Assembly (NCBI GenBank): GCA_007258455.2 | Contig: VDFB02254991.1 | Coordinates: 186,001-250,000 of the forward strand | Reading direction: 5' to 3' | Source: Sequoia sempervirens | Lineage: Eukaryota; Streptophyta; Pinopsida; Cupressales; Cupressaceae | DNA length: 64,000 nt | Shown here: positions 10,747-21,654 of the stretch, piece after piece | How positions within the stretch are numbered: position 1 is the first letter of the stretch | How the letters are laid out: each line of letters opens with the position of its first letter | Position numbers and translations under genes: made by a program | Notes under the pieces: model-generated | What the model was told of the DNA's origin: nothing | The model's database searches: none | Seen by the model: the letters and a program-made list of their open reading frames with translations, nothing else

Positions 10747-11939
10747 TGATGAGCCTTAAATATGCTCATAGTTTGAAACTTTGATACTCTTACTTTTATT
10801 ATTAATAGTCGTTTAAATCTGTTGATTAAAGACTTTTCGGGTAGTATCTTGTAGCAATGGATTCTATATTCCTGCAGCTTGATAACTTCATTAATTACCT
10901 TTTTGACCGCCCGCATAGCTGATGTATGCTTATGATTTTGGATAATGGAATAGGATTAACATGTGATTAATGAATAGATGATGTGTCACTTGTGTGTATG
11001 CTTTCCTTTGCCTCTGTTATTTATTGCAAGATTGTTGGAGGGAGTTGAAGCCGATCAAGCGCAAGAATCTTGACTTTGTTGAAGAAGTCGTTTCAGTAAT
11101 AACTTTTTGACTGAATCTTTGGGAAGATGCTTAAACGGTCCTTTAATTTAGGGAGTGTGTAATGCTATATTTTCTTTGGGTCACGTCGAGCAGATAGACT
11201 TTCATTTATGAATATCTGTTCCACGGATTCATAATGCATTTATGATCATGACTTCCTCTATTAATTAGTTAGTTGTATTTTTCATTTAAATAACCGTTCC
11301 TCCTGCGTGAGTGAATGAGGATGAAATAGTATGTGTTAGAATTAAGTTGAACAAGTAATAAAGTTCTGTGTTAAGTTTTATTTTCAAAACAGAGTAATCG
11401 ATGTATCCTGGTTCCGAATATGAATAAAAATCGATGAAACTTTGAGTCAACTTCTTGTGTAATCTAGTTGATGCTTGCTAAGGGGGCCCACTTAGTAAGT
11501 ATTTTGTAGCAAATTGTTGTAGTTAACTATTCATTTCATGTCGATTACTAGTTAGAATCTATTTCTGTAGATTTCAACGCAAACTCAACTTTGTATTGTT
11601 CCTGCAGCATCGGGAATCCATCCCTGTGTTTGTTCCTGTAGCATAAAGCCAGTTCACAGTTTGTCCTTTAATAATAGCTGCTATGATTTCTGTTTTAGCT
11701 GAGTTATGTTTAAGTTAGAAAAGCTTTACGTTGTATTACTGTTAAGCATTTATTTTCTATAGATGGTGACTGGAAACTAGTTCTTAGTGCACATACCGTG
11801 CTGCTCCATTTCAAGTACACGTACCCTGGTTTGATAAAGTAAATGAACGACCATGAAAAGATGTTAGTCGCCTGTTGGAATGTCCAATTCCTAGGTTTAG
11901 TTTTGTTGTGACTTTTATATCCTTTTGTGGGCGTGACCA
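10747..11939 (+). repeat. Athila-1 3' LTR
   Basis: 1193 bp, about 3.5% different from the 5' LTR by hand count. It carries CTTTGGG near 11174 and CGTCGAG near 11184, variants shared with the Athila-2 3' LTR. It is followed by the duplication CCCTT at 11940-11944. Confidence 0.93.
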
Positions 11940-11944
11940 CCCTT

Positions 11945-12367
11945 CAGGATGAGTTAGGGCAGTGTCTGGCACAGATTGATATTTTGAGGACTGATAGAGG
12001 GACAAATAGGCAACAAATATAGCAGTTGCAGGCACAGATGACAATACTTACTTCAGAGAGGGATTCCTTTAGACACTGGATAGAGTAGGCTAAGGCCATT
12101 GCCGAGAGGATACAGCAGATGAAACCATCTATAGGTACAACAAATTTCTCCAGAGAGATCCAACACATTTCTTAGGAGTTGTTTTATAGGGGTAAATATC
12201 ATGAGTTGGTTCCTCCTGAGTGACGAGAGAGTTTTGTACAGTCTCATTCCGGCAGATCTCATTCTCAAACTGTGAGCATGGGTGTCATGCAGCCATTTCC
12301 TGGAGATAGGAGAGATCCAGATACGAGTTCCATGAGAGCAACAACATCTGGTGGGAGCTCGACATAG
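11945..12367 (+). pseudogene. PMD gene, 3' part: coiled-coil tail beyond the Athila insertion
   Basis: Joining 3575 to 11945 with one CCCTT keeps a single frame from FQSEIAQARAQIVSL into QDELGQCLAQIDILRTDRG. A long polar helix rich in Gln, Glu and Arg follows, which looks like a coiled coil. That shows the two pieces are one gene cut by Athila-1. In-frame TAG/TGA codons occur in the tail, with the last at 12365. The Ser/Thr-rich end (PFPGDRRDPDTSSMRATT) is the probable C-terminus. Function of this tail is unknown. Confidence 0.65.
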
Positions 12368-14496
12368 CCTTTTGTGATGTTCCTTGGACATTGTGTATAC
12401 ACCTTTTGTGAGATTGAGGATGTGTTTCCCATGATACAGTGCCCTTTTTTATTTTGATGTATCTCATCCTACTTTTGGATATCCTTGTACACGTGGACAT
12501 TATGAAATTTTTGATGATATATGATATGCAACAATGATTATGATGCATTTGATTTCCCTATTATGATATGCAATGTTGTGACTTTATTTAATTTCTATGT
12601 GATGATAATGATTAGGCAATGTGATGTGATGATTATGATTATGCAATGCGATGTGATTTATTAGGATTATGCAATGTGATGTGATTTAGATGATATGTGA
12701 TGCAAATGTTCAAGGCCTTAAGCTTGAATAAGTGAGTCTTTCCAACTTCCAAAAGTTGTGGGAAGACTATAGTAGATTGATATTTTAAGCTTCATAACTC
12801 TGAATATTTCCCAACTTTCTTGGAAATCTAAAGAGACTCACTTATTTAAGCGTAGTGGATGACATGATTTTGATGTTGGAAATGATATGCAATGTATTCC
12901 CTTTATTATTTTCTTTTGTATTTTCCGATGTACATATCATGATGGAATGTATGAATGTAAATGATGTGAGAATGTTTTCTAAGATATGCAAATGATGATG
13001 CAATTGATGTGCAATTAAATGAGAATGATGTGTTTTTTGGTTAATGTCCAGTGTACTCAATCAATTAATAATAGAGATGACACCATTTTGAAATTGTTTC
13101 AGCATTGAAAAACCCCATAAATAAACATGCAATACTAACATGAATGCAGTCTAAATTAACTATGCAAATCTCTTTTTTAAAAGTTGTCATTTATATTAAC
13201 CAATTTTTTGTTCTTTTTATCATCATTGAGCCTTTAAAATGTTTAAAGTGAGTACAAGAATCGATGGCATATTTTAGGCCAAGATGACTTGAGTACTACT
13301 TCCATAATGTTTTAAAATTACAAGTTAACACAAGCATCTAAGTATAATTAAACCAAGATGACCTGAGCATCGCTTGCATAAACAGACAAGAGTTAATCTT
13401 TTTCCTATGAAAATTTAGAATATCATCAGTGATACTTTGTAGTGCACGTCTCACAACAACTTGCATAGTAATAATGATAAACTCACAGACAACAGACAAA
13501 GAATAATCATACTCCTTCCTTGCTCCTCTAGTTCGATACATCATCGAGGAATCGAGAGATATGATATCAAAAATCAAAGTAGAACAATTTGAACTTTCGT
13601 GTTTAACGTGATAAACCCTTGATTCAGAAAGATCATCATCCATTTGAAGTTTTTGTTTGTAACTTTGGTCCAACGACTGTTTACCTGTTGGTTCAAGCTC
13701 AAATTTTTTTTGCCCCTAGTGAGTGCGGGATTTTTCCCCCAGACTAGGGTGAGACACGACCATGACGACCAAGACCTAACCTAGGGGCCTCAGGGGCTGA
13801 TCAATAGATTAGCCTTGCCTACGTTATACATGCAGAGACCACGTAGTTTGACTGACGACATGACCAAGATTTACAAGATTAAAATATGAACATAATGGAC
13901 ACCTAAAATAATGACCTAAATGTCTCAGGGGAAAATAAAAGATCACCCTTTCCTACGTTCAAAGCTCAGAAACGACGTAGTTCGAATGACAACTATTTTT
14001 TTTGACTTTTTGACTTTTTGACCGATTTTTGGGTTTTGACATGTTTTGAATGTTTTTGGATTTTCAATTTTCTGGCCTTGAGAATGTACAAGAATCCAAT
14101 CCAATGTAGTACATGCCTCCAGTGTGATACGATAAGAAAAAATGATTTTAGAACGGGCCGAGTAATGCTAGGGGATACCATGATACAAACACTAGATCAA
14201 GCTATGATGCGAACCTGGAAGCGTGACAAATGCAGAGATGAAAACAAGATGGATGAACAGTGCAGAGCAAGTCACATAGCCCAAGATAGATGGAGATTGC
14301 TTATTTTGTGCAAGGCACCTATTTTCCAAGTTTTCACCAAGGTACTTTCCCAAAGCACCACCGAAGTGGTTTTTACTAGAGGATGATCTTTTTTTTCTTT
14401 ACTATTTTTCAATCATTTTTCTTATTTTTTTGGATTTTTTGTATTTTTTGATTTTTTTGGTATTTTTCCAGGACCTTTACCAATGCACTAGATGAG
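12368..14496. other. Tat-1 3' region between antisense gene and pol: non-coding
   Basis: AT-rich. At 12480-12710 there is a degenerate minisatellite around TTATGCAATGTGATGTGAT. At 12722-12851 an 18-bp inverted repeat (one mismatch) encloses about 94 bp. At 13740-14000 an imperfect two-copy repeat ends in ACGTAGTTYGAMTGAC. At 14385-14470 there are T-rich runs. The open frame at 14018-14386 has no recognisable domain. I see no gene. Confidence 0.6.
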
Positions 14497-15849
14497 CTAG
14501 GTGTAAAAACTTTTGAGATGCAATTTGTTGAGAGGTTCATCAAATAGATCCCCTTCTAGTGTGGATAACTGATATGCTCCTAATCCAAAGACTGATACTA
14601 TAACAAAGGGACCCATCCAATTAGGTTCAAATTTCCCCTTCTTATCTTGATCTTGTTGATTACGAGGATTTTATTTTAAGACTAAGTCACCCACCTGAAA
14701 TTTTCTAGGTATTACTATGTAATTGTGGCTCCTAGATATCCTTTTTTGATAAGCTCTTAGGTGATCAACTACATGTTGTCAATGTTCATCCAACAATTCT
14801 AATTCTTTTAGCCTAGATACTCTATAATCCTTGTTTGAAATCATCCCTTTAAGTGACACAGGAATGGATGGTATCTCAACCTCAATAGGTAGAATAGCTT
14901 CTGACCCATATACAAGAGAATAGGGTGTTGCTCTTGTCGGGGTACGAATATTGGTTCTGTAAGCCCACAATTTTGGGTTTAGTTGAACATGCCAATCACG
15001 TCTAGCTTCATTGACAATTTTCTTCAAAATCTTTAGGATAGTCTTGTTTGAGGCCTCTACTTGGCCGTTCCCTTGGGGATAGTAAGGTGTAGAAAACTGA
15101 TGTTAGATATGGAATCTTTCACAAAGCTCTTGAACATCTTGATTCTTAAAAGGTCGGCCATTGTCCATAATGATAGATTGAGGAACACCATACATACATA
15201 TGAGATAATTCAGGATGAATGATGAGATTTGTTTCCCGGTGATGGTGATTAGAGGAACAACTTCAATCCATTTGGTGAAGTATTATGTGGCTGTTATTAT
15301 AAACTTATGTCCATTGGAGGAAGAGGGGTGAATCTTACCTACAAGGTCCAATCCCCACTGACAAAAAGGCCATGTAGCTGTGAATGGATGCAACTCTTGT
15401 GCAAGTGCATGTATCAATTTTTCATGAATTTAAGATTTGGAACACCTTTTGACATATTGAAATGACTCTTTCTCCATGTTCGGCCAGTAATACCCCAACC
15501 GTAATAATTTCTTAGCTAAGGTTAAGCCACTTGAATGTGTGCCACATATACCTTCGTGAACCTCTTGTAAAGCAGTTTCAGCTTTGTTATGTTCTAGACA
15601 CTGAAGAAGAGTACCATCCAAACCTCATCTATAAAGCACATCAGCTATTAGGGTGTGGCGAGCTGCTTGTCGAATGAAGTTTCATTTTTGGTTTTGAGAT
15701 AAGTTAATTGGAAGGGTATTGTCTTGTAAGTAGGTATAAATTTCTCCATAGAGGGAAATTTGAGAGTTGAAAATATGGCATACCACTTGGGATTCTGGAT
15801 CTTCATAGGCTGGGTTGGACACTTTTTCTACCATGAATTCATAATGTCT
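14497..15849 (-). pseudogene. Integrase of Tat-1
   Basis: The minus strand reads a zinc-binding head (HEGICGTHSSGLTLAKKLL, about 15560), then the D,D,E core: WGLDLVGKIHPSS (about 15355), IIMDNGRPFKN (about 15170) and YPQGNGQVEASNK (about 15060, catalytic Glu kept). The C-terminal part has FEPNWMGPFVI (about 14620) and ends HLKSFYT before TAG at 14499-14497. Stops at about 15420, 15280, 15100 and 14780 break it. It has the GPY/F-like end of non-chromovirus gypsy elements and no chromodomain. It is the last pol domain; the long antisense gene region follows. Confidence 0.8.
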
Positions 15850-16737
15850 TCATTGTTCAGGTATCTGCAAGAGAGAAGCAATGATGGCCATTGCATCTAC
15901 AACCTTGTTTTCTATTCTGGGAACTTGTGCAAACTTGATCTCAACAAAGTACTTTTTGAAATCATCCACCATCCTCTTACAGTAGGGCAGAAAATTGTCA
16001 TCCTTTGTTTGATAATCATCGTTGACTTGGTTAATGACTAGTTGTGAGTCACCATAGACTAGAAATTTCATGATTTTCCATTCAACAACTATCTTGATTC
16101 CAATGATCAATGCTTCATATTCAGCTGTGTTGTTGGTGCAGGGGAACATTAATCTGTAGGATTTTGGAATTGTGTATTCTTGCGGCGAAACATACAATAT
16201 TCATGTGCCTGATCCATGTTGTGTATAAGAGCCATCAAAGTATAATAGCCACTGTTGTGTAGATATGGTTAGGATATCATTATCAGGGAATTCAATGTTC
16301 ATTTGATTGTTATCTGAGAATGGAGCTTCAGCTAGTTGATCTGCTATGGCTTGAACTTTAATTGCTTTCCTATCCACATATTGGATGTCAAACTCACTCC
16401 ATATCATGACCTACTTGGCTAACCTCCCTGTTAAAGCATATTTGCTGAGTAAGTACTTTAATGGGTCAATTTTGGCAATGAGTTTGATGGTGTGAGTTAG
16501 CATGTAGTGCCTTAAATGTTGTGTAGCAAATACAACCGCTAAGCAGGATTTCTCAATAAAGGTGTAATTGACTTCATAACCATTTAAGGTCATGTTGATA
16601 TAATATATGGATCTCTCCTTTCCTGTAAAATCTTATTGTGCTAATAAGGCTCCCAAAGATATCTCAATTGTTGCAATGTATAGTAATAATGGTTTTCCAT
16701 TGACTAGTGGTATCAACACAGGTGGTGTCATCAGGTA
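15850..16737 (-). pseudogene. Dual RNase H (gypsy type plus archaeal type) of Tat-1
   Basis: Downstream of RT the minus strand first reads the gypsy RNase H (SCLAVVFATQHLRHYMLTH, 16540-16480). A second RNase H follows: WLLYFDGSYTQHGSGT (about 16250), NNTAEYEALIIGI (about 16125) and VYGDSQLVINQV (about 16050). These supply the Asp, Glu and Asp of the catalytic site. A second, archaeal-like RNase H between RNase H and integrase is characteristic of the Tat lineage. Stops at about 16408 and 16198 show decay. Confidence 0.75.
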
Positions 16738-18135
16738 CTATTTTAGTTGACTGAAGGAAACTTCACATTTTTCATCCCACTTGAAAAAGACATTCTTGTG
16801 TAATAAGTGGTTGAAAGGATGAGTCTTATCAGCTAGTTGTGCAATAAATCTCCTGATGGACTGGGACCTTCCTTGTAGTGATCTGAGTTGGCTAATGTTT
16901 TTAGGAGGCATTTCCATTATGGCTTTGACCTTTGCAGGATCCACCTCAATGCCTTTAGCTGAGACAATGTATCCCAAAAGTCGAGCTGATGTTACACCGA
17001 AGACACATTTCTTGGGATTTAACCTCACCTTGAATTTCTCCAATCTTGTGAAGATTTTGTCTAGAATCTCTAAGTGTCCTTCTCTAGTGTAGGATTTTTC
17101 CAATAGATCTACATATTCTTCCATAAAAGTATGCATCATGTCATGGAAGATGGTAGTCATATCTCTCTGATATGTAGCTCCAACATTTTTCAACCCAAAA
17201 GGCATCACATTCTAGTAAAAAGTGCCCCAAGGACATGTGAAGGTCGTTTTATCTTGATCTTTAGGTGCTATCTTTATTTGGTTGTATCCTGAAAAGCCAT
17301 CCATAAGTGATAACATTTTGTGTCCAACTGTCAAGTCTACAATCAAATCAATGTTTGGTAGAGGAAAATCATCTTTTGGACAAGATTTGTTTAGATCTTT
17401 GAAGTTTGTGCATATCCTGATGCTCTTATCTGGTTTGGATACCAAAACAATGTTTGACATCCGCTTGGCATAGTCAATAGATCTTATAAATCCTACATCT
17501 AATAGCTTTTTCAACTCAGCTTTCACCAAAAGGGTGATATGGGGATGCATCTTTTTCAGTTTTTTCTTTATTGGTTTTGTGTCAGGTGGTAATGATAAAT
17601 GATGCATAATAAGTTCTAGATCTATGCCTGGCATATCAACATATGACCAAGCAAAGTTTATTTTCCTCTCCTCAAAAAATTTGATGAAACAAGGTTTCTC
17701 CTCTTCTGTCATGGATTTTGCTAAACGCAGGGTCTTCACTATTTCAGTTGTACCAACATTGATGGATTGTGTAGGTTCTATAAGTATTGAAGATCTCTCT
17801 TGATAATGTTTTGGGAGAGTGTCAAACCTTCCATCTCTTGGTGCCTTAGAGAGGTTTTCACCTTGAGATACACTCTTTGTTTTTATTTTTTCCTTATTTA
17901 ATAGTGCCATTAGATGGTTTTCACTATTAGACCCATTTCCTATATTTTTCATTTTGCAGCTGAAAGGTCTAACACTCCCTTCATTAGGAGCTTCGTTATG
18001 AGATTCAATGGTAGAACATGTGTCAGGGTTATCAGAATATAGGAAGTTCACGAGGGCATCATCATTTGAAAAGGTGGGTATGTCAAGCAGCTCATTTTGA
18101 TCCCAATCAATTAGTTTAGGATGCATTAAGGACAA
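16738..18135 (-). pseudogene. Reverse transcriptase of Tat-1
   Basis: The minus-strand frame reads SNIVLVSKPDKSIRICTNFK (17450), DLNKSCPKDDFPLPNIDLIV, LMDGFSGYNQIKIAPKDQDK (17280), CPWGTF, then PFGLKNVGATYQRDM. The active site near 17115 is YVDLLEKS: the second catalytic Asp of YVDD is Leu. A stop lies at 17211-17209. The 5' part (18135-17700) is an acidic linker ahead of RT. The domain order and DFPLPNID wording fit Tat elements. This copy is inactive. Confidence 0.85.
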
Positions 18136-19118
18136 GGAATCATTAGATTAGTCAAGGTCATAAGGTGTACTTGCATCAGGATAGCCATGTTGTCAAATTG
18201 TCCAATAATGTCTAAGATGTTACTCTCTTTTGACATGTCTATCTCGCTCGAAGCATGATCGGCTTCACTTGAGTCAATGACATACTACAATCCATATTCA
18301 AGGGGTCTAAAACCAAAACTTTGTCCTTTCAAACATATTGGGGTATACTTTTGGATTACATCGATCTCTTTGTCATGGAAAGATTCTTCAGAGAGGGAGT
18401 CCCATTCATATTCATTGGAATCTGTTTCATGATCTTCACTAGCCTATAGTTGTAATATTCTTTCAAAAAGTCTTTGAGTAGCTTCCTCTTTTGAGTCTTC
18501 TCTGTAGCCTAGTCCTATTTTGTCTATGGGATTCATTGTGATGAGCTATATTGGCTCATTGATGCCTTCTTTTCTTTTACCCAAAGGACCATTTCCCTCA
18601 TATCCCATTTTTTTCAGGATTGTTTGACCTTTGCCATACTTATCTGTGCATATATTGGACACTGATACCTGTGAAGGTTCTTTGTCTTTGTATAACCGAT
18701 TTAGGAAATCTTTGTCTTCTGATTCCTCCGCTTGAGTGCTTTCTTTTATAAACTTCCCATAAAAGAGAGTAATGGGTTGTAAATATTGTTGTCTTGAGGT
18801 GGATGGTTGTCCATGTGACTTAAGAGAATATGAAAGTTGTGACAAGTATGAAGATTTCTCAAATGAGTATTCCCCCATGCCCTTGTCTTTTATTTGGATC
18901 TTTTCCAACTATTTTGATAAGGCATCAAATTGACTTCCATTGTTGCATGAAATAGAGTCAACGACCCCTTTGTCTTTTGATTGAGCCCTTTCCTTAGACT
19001 GTCTTGATGAAGAACCCACTGAACTTTCTTTGTTTGATGGATCAGAGTTGATGACTTCTCTATTATGTGTTACAAAGGTATCTTGACTTGTTCTGAGTGC
19101 ATTGCAATATTGGGGATT
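18136..19118 (-). pseudogene. Linker with G-patch motif between protease and RT of Tat-1
   Basis: On the minus strand, after the solo LTR, the frame resumes NPQYCNALRTSQD and runs through a low-complexity Ser/Lys/Asp stretch. At about 18655-18560 it reads TDKYGKGQTILKKMGYEGNG then PLGKRKEGI. This matches the G-patch pattern (GxG..L..MG(W/Y)..G..LG....G), an RNA-binding glycine-rich motif known in some retroviral and Tat pol proteins. Several stops are present (for example near 18909 and in 18150-18540). A role in RNA handling is inferred from the motif only. Confidence 0.6.
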
Positions 19119-19123
19119 GTTAG
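19119..19123. repeat. Target-site duplication GTTAG, left copy
   Basis: GTTAG at 19119-19123 matches GTTAG at 20392-20396 on the other side of the solo LTR. Confidence 0.85.
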
Positions 19124-20391
19124 TGTAGACATCTAAATTTGGACACTTAATTTATCCAAATTCATCCCCTTTCGTCTTATTTTCGTTAATTAAGTAATAC
19201 TACTATTATTTAATTAATAACTTTAATTCTGCCAAATCCCTAAGGTATTTAATCAATAATACCTTATCTCTTTAATCCTCCTTCCATCAATTGAATTAAA
19301 TAAATATTCCATTTAATTCCCTTCATGTCACATCCTCCATCATTTTTATCTAATCTTAATCCTTCTTCTAATCTCATCATTAGGATGTGCACATGCCTAA
19401 TCCTTGATTAGGATGTGTCACATCCTCCAACTTTTGCAAGTTGGCCTCTAATCTCCCTTAGCCACCTAACCATCCTCTAATCCTTCACTAACTAGCCTAA
19501 TCAACCTCTCAAGGAATTTTTAATTCCTTTTATCCTTCCAACTAATATTAAATTCCTTTTCTCTTCCCCATGTCCTTTATGGCATGTTTCCTTAAGTCAA
19601 CCTTATTAAAGGATTTCTCCTTTTGGACAAGGCACTCCACTTCCCCATGTGAATTTTTAATTCACTTTTAATCCCCCAATGCACTCAAAAGGAATTTTTA
19701 ATTCTTTCACTCCCCACATGTGCTCTCTTTATTCTTTATTCTTTCCCATCTCCCCATGAGAATATTTGAGGAATTTTAATTCCTCACATGTCCTCTCACC
19801 CACATGGGGACAAGGACCTCTTTTATGAGGAGATCTTGTCCAATCCCAAGGTACTTTGTACCCCCCTCCATGTCATGTACTTCTCTTACACCTCATCTCC
19901 ACCTCATCTTTCTTAAGCCTCTCCCCATGCCACATGTCAAGATGTGAGGGCTTGTGAGTTCTCAACTCACCTTAGCCCTACATCTTGATATTTGGTGGCT
20001 CAATCTTGGCCATCCATCTCTTCTATGAATTCTCAAAATTCTTATAAATCCCCCCTCTTTTCTCTCATTTTGGGAGAGATCATTTTGCTAACCAAACTCT
20101 TGCAGTTTTGTTTCTCAATCTACACTTAGCCATTTTCATGCTTTCATCCATTTCCATCCATCCTCACATCATCATCTAGTTTGCATATCTTGCCATCCAA
20201 GGAGCATACACATCAAAGATCGAAGGGCCAACCAAAGGATCGATTCGACACAAGGTATAAAGTTCCATTTGTTGCTTTTATCTTGTGTTGTTTCCAACTT
20301 AGGCTAATTTTGAGGTGTAGGTTGTTTTGGTGTTTATTTGCACTCTTTTATTTGCTGCTCGTTTCCTAACTCATATATTCGACCTATCACA
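19124..20391 (+). mobile_element. Solo LTR (1268 bp) inserted in Tat-1 pol
   Basis: Begins TGTAGACATC and ends CTATCACA, flanked by GTTAG on both sides. Removing it joins the Tat-1 protease end to its linker in one frame (SSDSN then PQYCNALRT). No internal domain exists, so it is an LTR left by recombination between two LTRs. CTTATAAATCC near 20041 is a likely LTR promoter TATA box, which suggests the plus orientation. Its family differs from the Tat-1 and Athila LTRs. Confidence 0.88.
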
Positions 20392-20396
20392 GTTAG

Positions 20397-21642
20397 AATC
20401 AGAAGAAATGGTGACCTCCTATCCATTGAAAGGAAACTTCAAGCACTGATGATAAGTTGATGGTATCGCTTACATTTCATGAATCCATGGTTGTCCCAAG
20501 AGTATGTTATATGTCAATTCCTTGTCTAACACTTGACACACTATGTCTTTGATGATTGGTCCCACTTGAATGGGTAAGATGATCAATCCTTGTGAGGATC
20601 TCTCTTCATCATCATATGCTTTAATGGTGATTTTCCTTCTAGGATCAATAGCATTTTCAGAATATCCTAATGTACGAACAAGCTTGAGAGTACAGATATT
20701 TAGGCCTGCTCCTCCATCTATAAGGACACGTTTGACACGATGTTTATGGATTAGGACTTCGATGTGGAGAGAAGTGTTATGAGGATGGGTGGTGGATGCA
20801 TCATCATGTTTAGAGAATGATAAGCAATGAAGTGTAGTCAAATGTCCCACCATAGCTTGAAATGTACATACTTCTAGATTGTTTGGTACTGTGGTGGCAA
20901 CTAAAGCTTTTTCTAGGATTTCTTTGTGCACCAATGAAATTTTGAGAAGTTCCAATATGGATATTTGAGTAGGTATCTTCTGTAACTGGTCAACAATGTT
21001 ATATTGAGTTACAGGAAAAACATTCATTTTAGACGTGGAAGGGTTAGCTCCTTTCAATGTTACCTTGGCTTGTCCTCTTGTAATCGCATTGATAGGTTTA
21101 TTTTCTTGATCATTTTTTATTTTGATGATGTTAATTTGATTGTAATTCATGTCAACGTTAGTGCTCATATTTCTAGGTACAAAGTCATTGATTTGATGTG
21201 AGATGGTTTCATCATTGTGTTGGGTTTCAGTAGTGGCATCCTTCCCTTGGCTTCTGATTTCACTGTCTTGGATGGAATTATCAACCATCTCAATACAATG
21301 AATAGTAGAATCATAAACATAGTTTATATTCTTTCCTTTGGTATTCGATGTAGAGGACTCTCCCTTTTCATAATTGGGTAAAGGGTTCTTGAACACTCCC
21401 TGATCACTATTTGTTTGGGGTTCTTTAATGTGTACCTTTTTGTTATCAATGAGATCTTGGATTGCGTGTTTTGATTGCCAACAATCTTTCGTCATATGAC
21501 CCTTGTTTTTATGATAATCATAGTAATGGGCATCGTTCCACCAAAAGGGCTTGACTTGTGGATCCCAATTTCGTGCTTCTAGCACTGTGATAAGCTTAGC
21601 CTCAGTAAGTTTTGTTAAGGCAAAATCTAAGGATTGTCCCAA
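20397..21642 (-). pseudogene. Zinc knuckle and aspartic protease of Tat-1
   Basis: The minus-strand frame starts with a nucleocapsid-like finger, YYDYHKNKGHMTKDCWQSKH (about residues 40-59); the first Cys pair is replaced, so the knuckle is imperfect. After a disordered linker comes the protease: VKRVLIDGGAGLNICTLKL (about residues 308-326, D-G-G active site) and YNILLGQPWIHEM at the end. A TAA at 20469-20467 and a TAG about 60 bp further on precede the solo LTR. D-G-G is the usual Tat form of the D-T/S-G motif. It would process Gag-Pol. Confidence 0.75.
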
Positions 21643-21654
21643 TGGTGTGAATTT

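Larger units (their letters stand above)
3576..11939 (+). mobile_element. Athila-1: complete Athila-like Ty3/gypsy element nested in Tat-1
   Basis: Two 1193-bp LTRs (3576-4768 and 10747-11939), both TGATGAG...GTGACCA, bounded by CCCTT duplications. The primer-binding site at 4773 resembles the 3' end of plant tRNA-Asp. A single gag-pol frame (gag, protease, RT, RNase H, integrase) spans 4891-10396 but carries many stops and a frameshift. RT and integrase blocks match the Athila branch (for example EKCFLMMEEGIVL and CPWGTFAY). There is no env-like ORF: only about 350 bp separate the integrase stop from the 3' LTR. By hand I count about 40 LTR-LTR differences, nearly all transitions. It splits the antisense PMD exon of Tat-1 and lies in opposite orientation to Tat-1. 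Confidence 0.93.

Noticed and set aside
14018..14386. 122-aa plus-strand frame
   Set aside because: No known domain. It lies in the non-coding 3' region of Tat-1 between T-rich runs, antisense to the element, with nothing to compare it with in the window.
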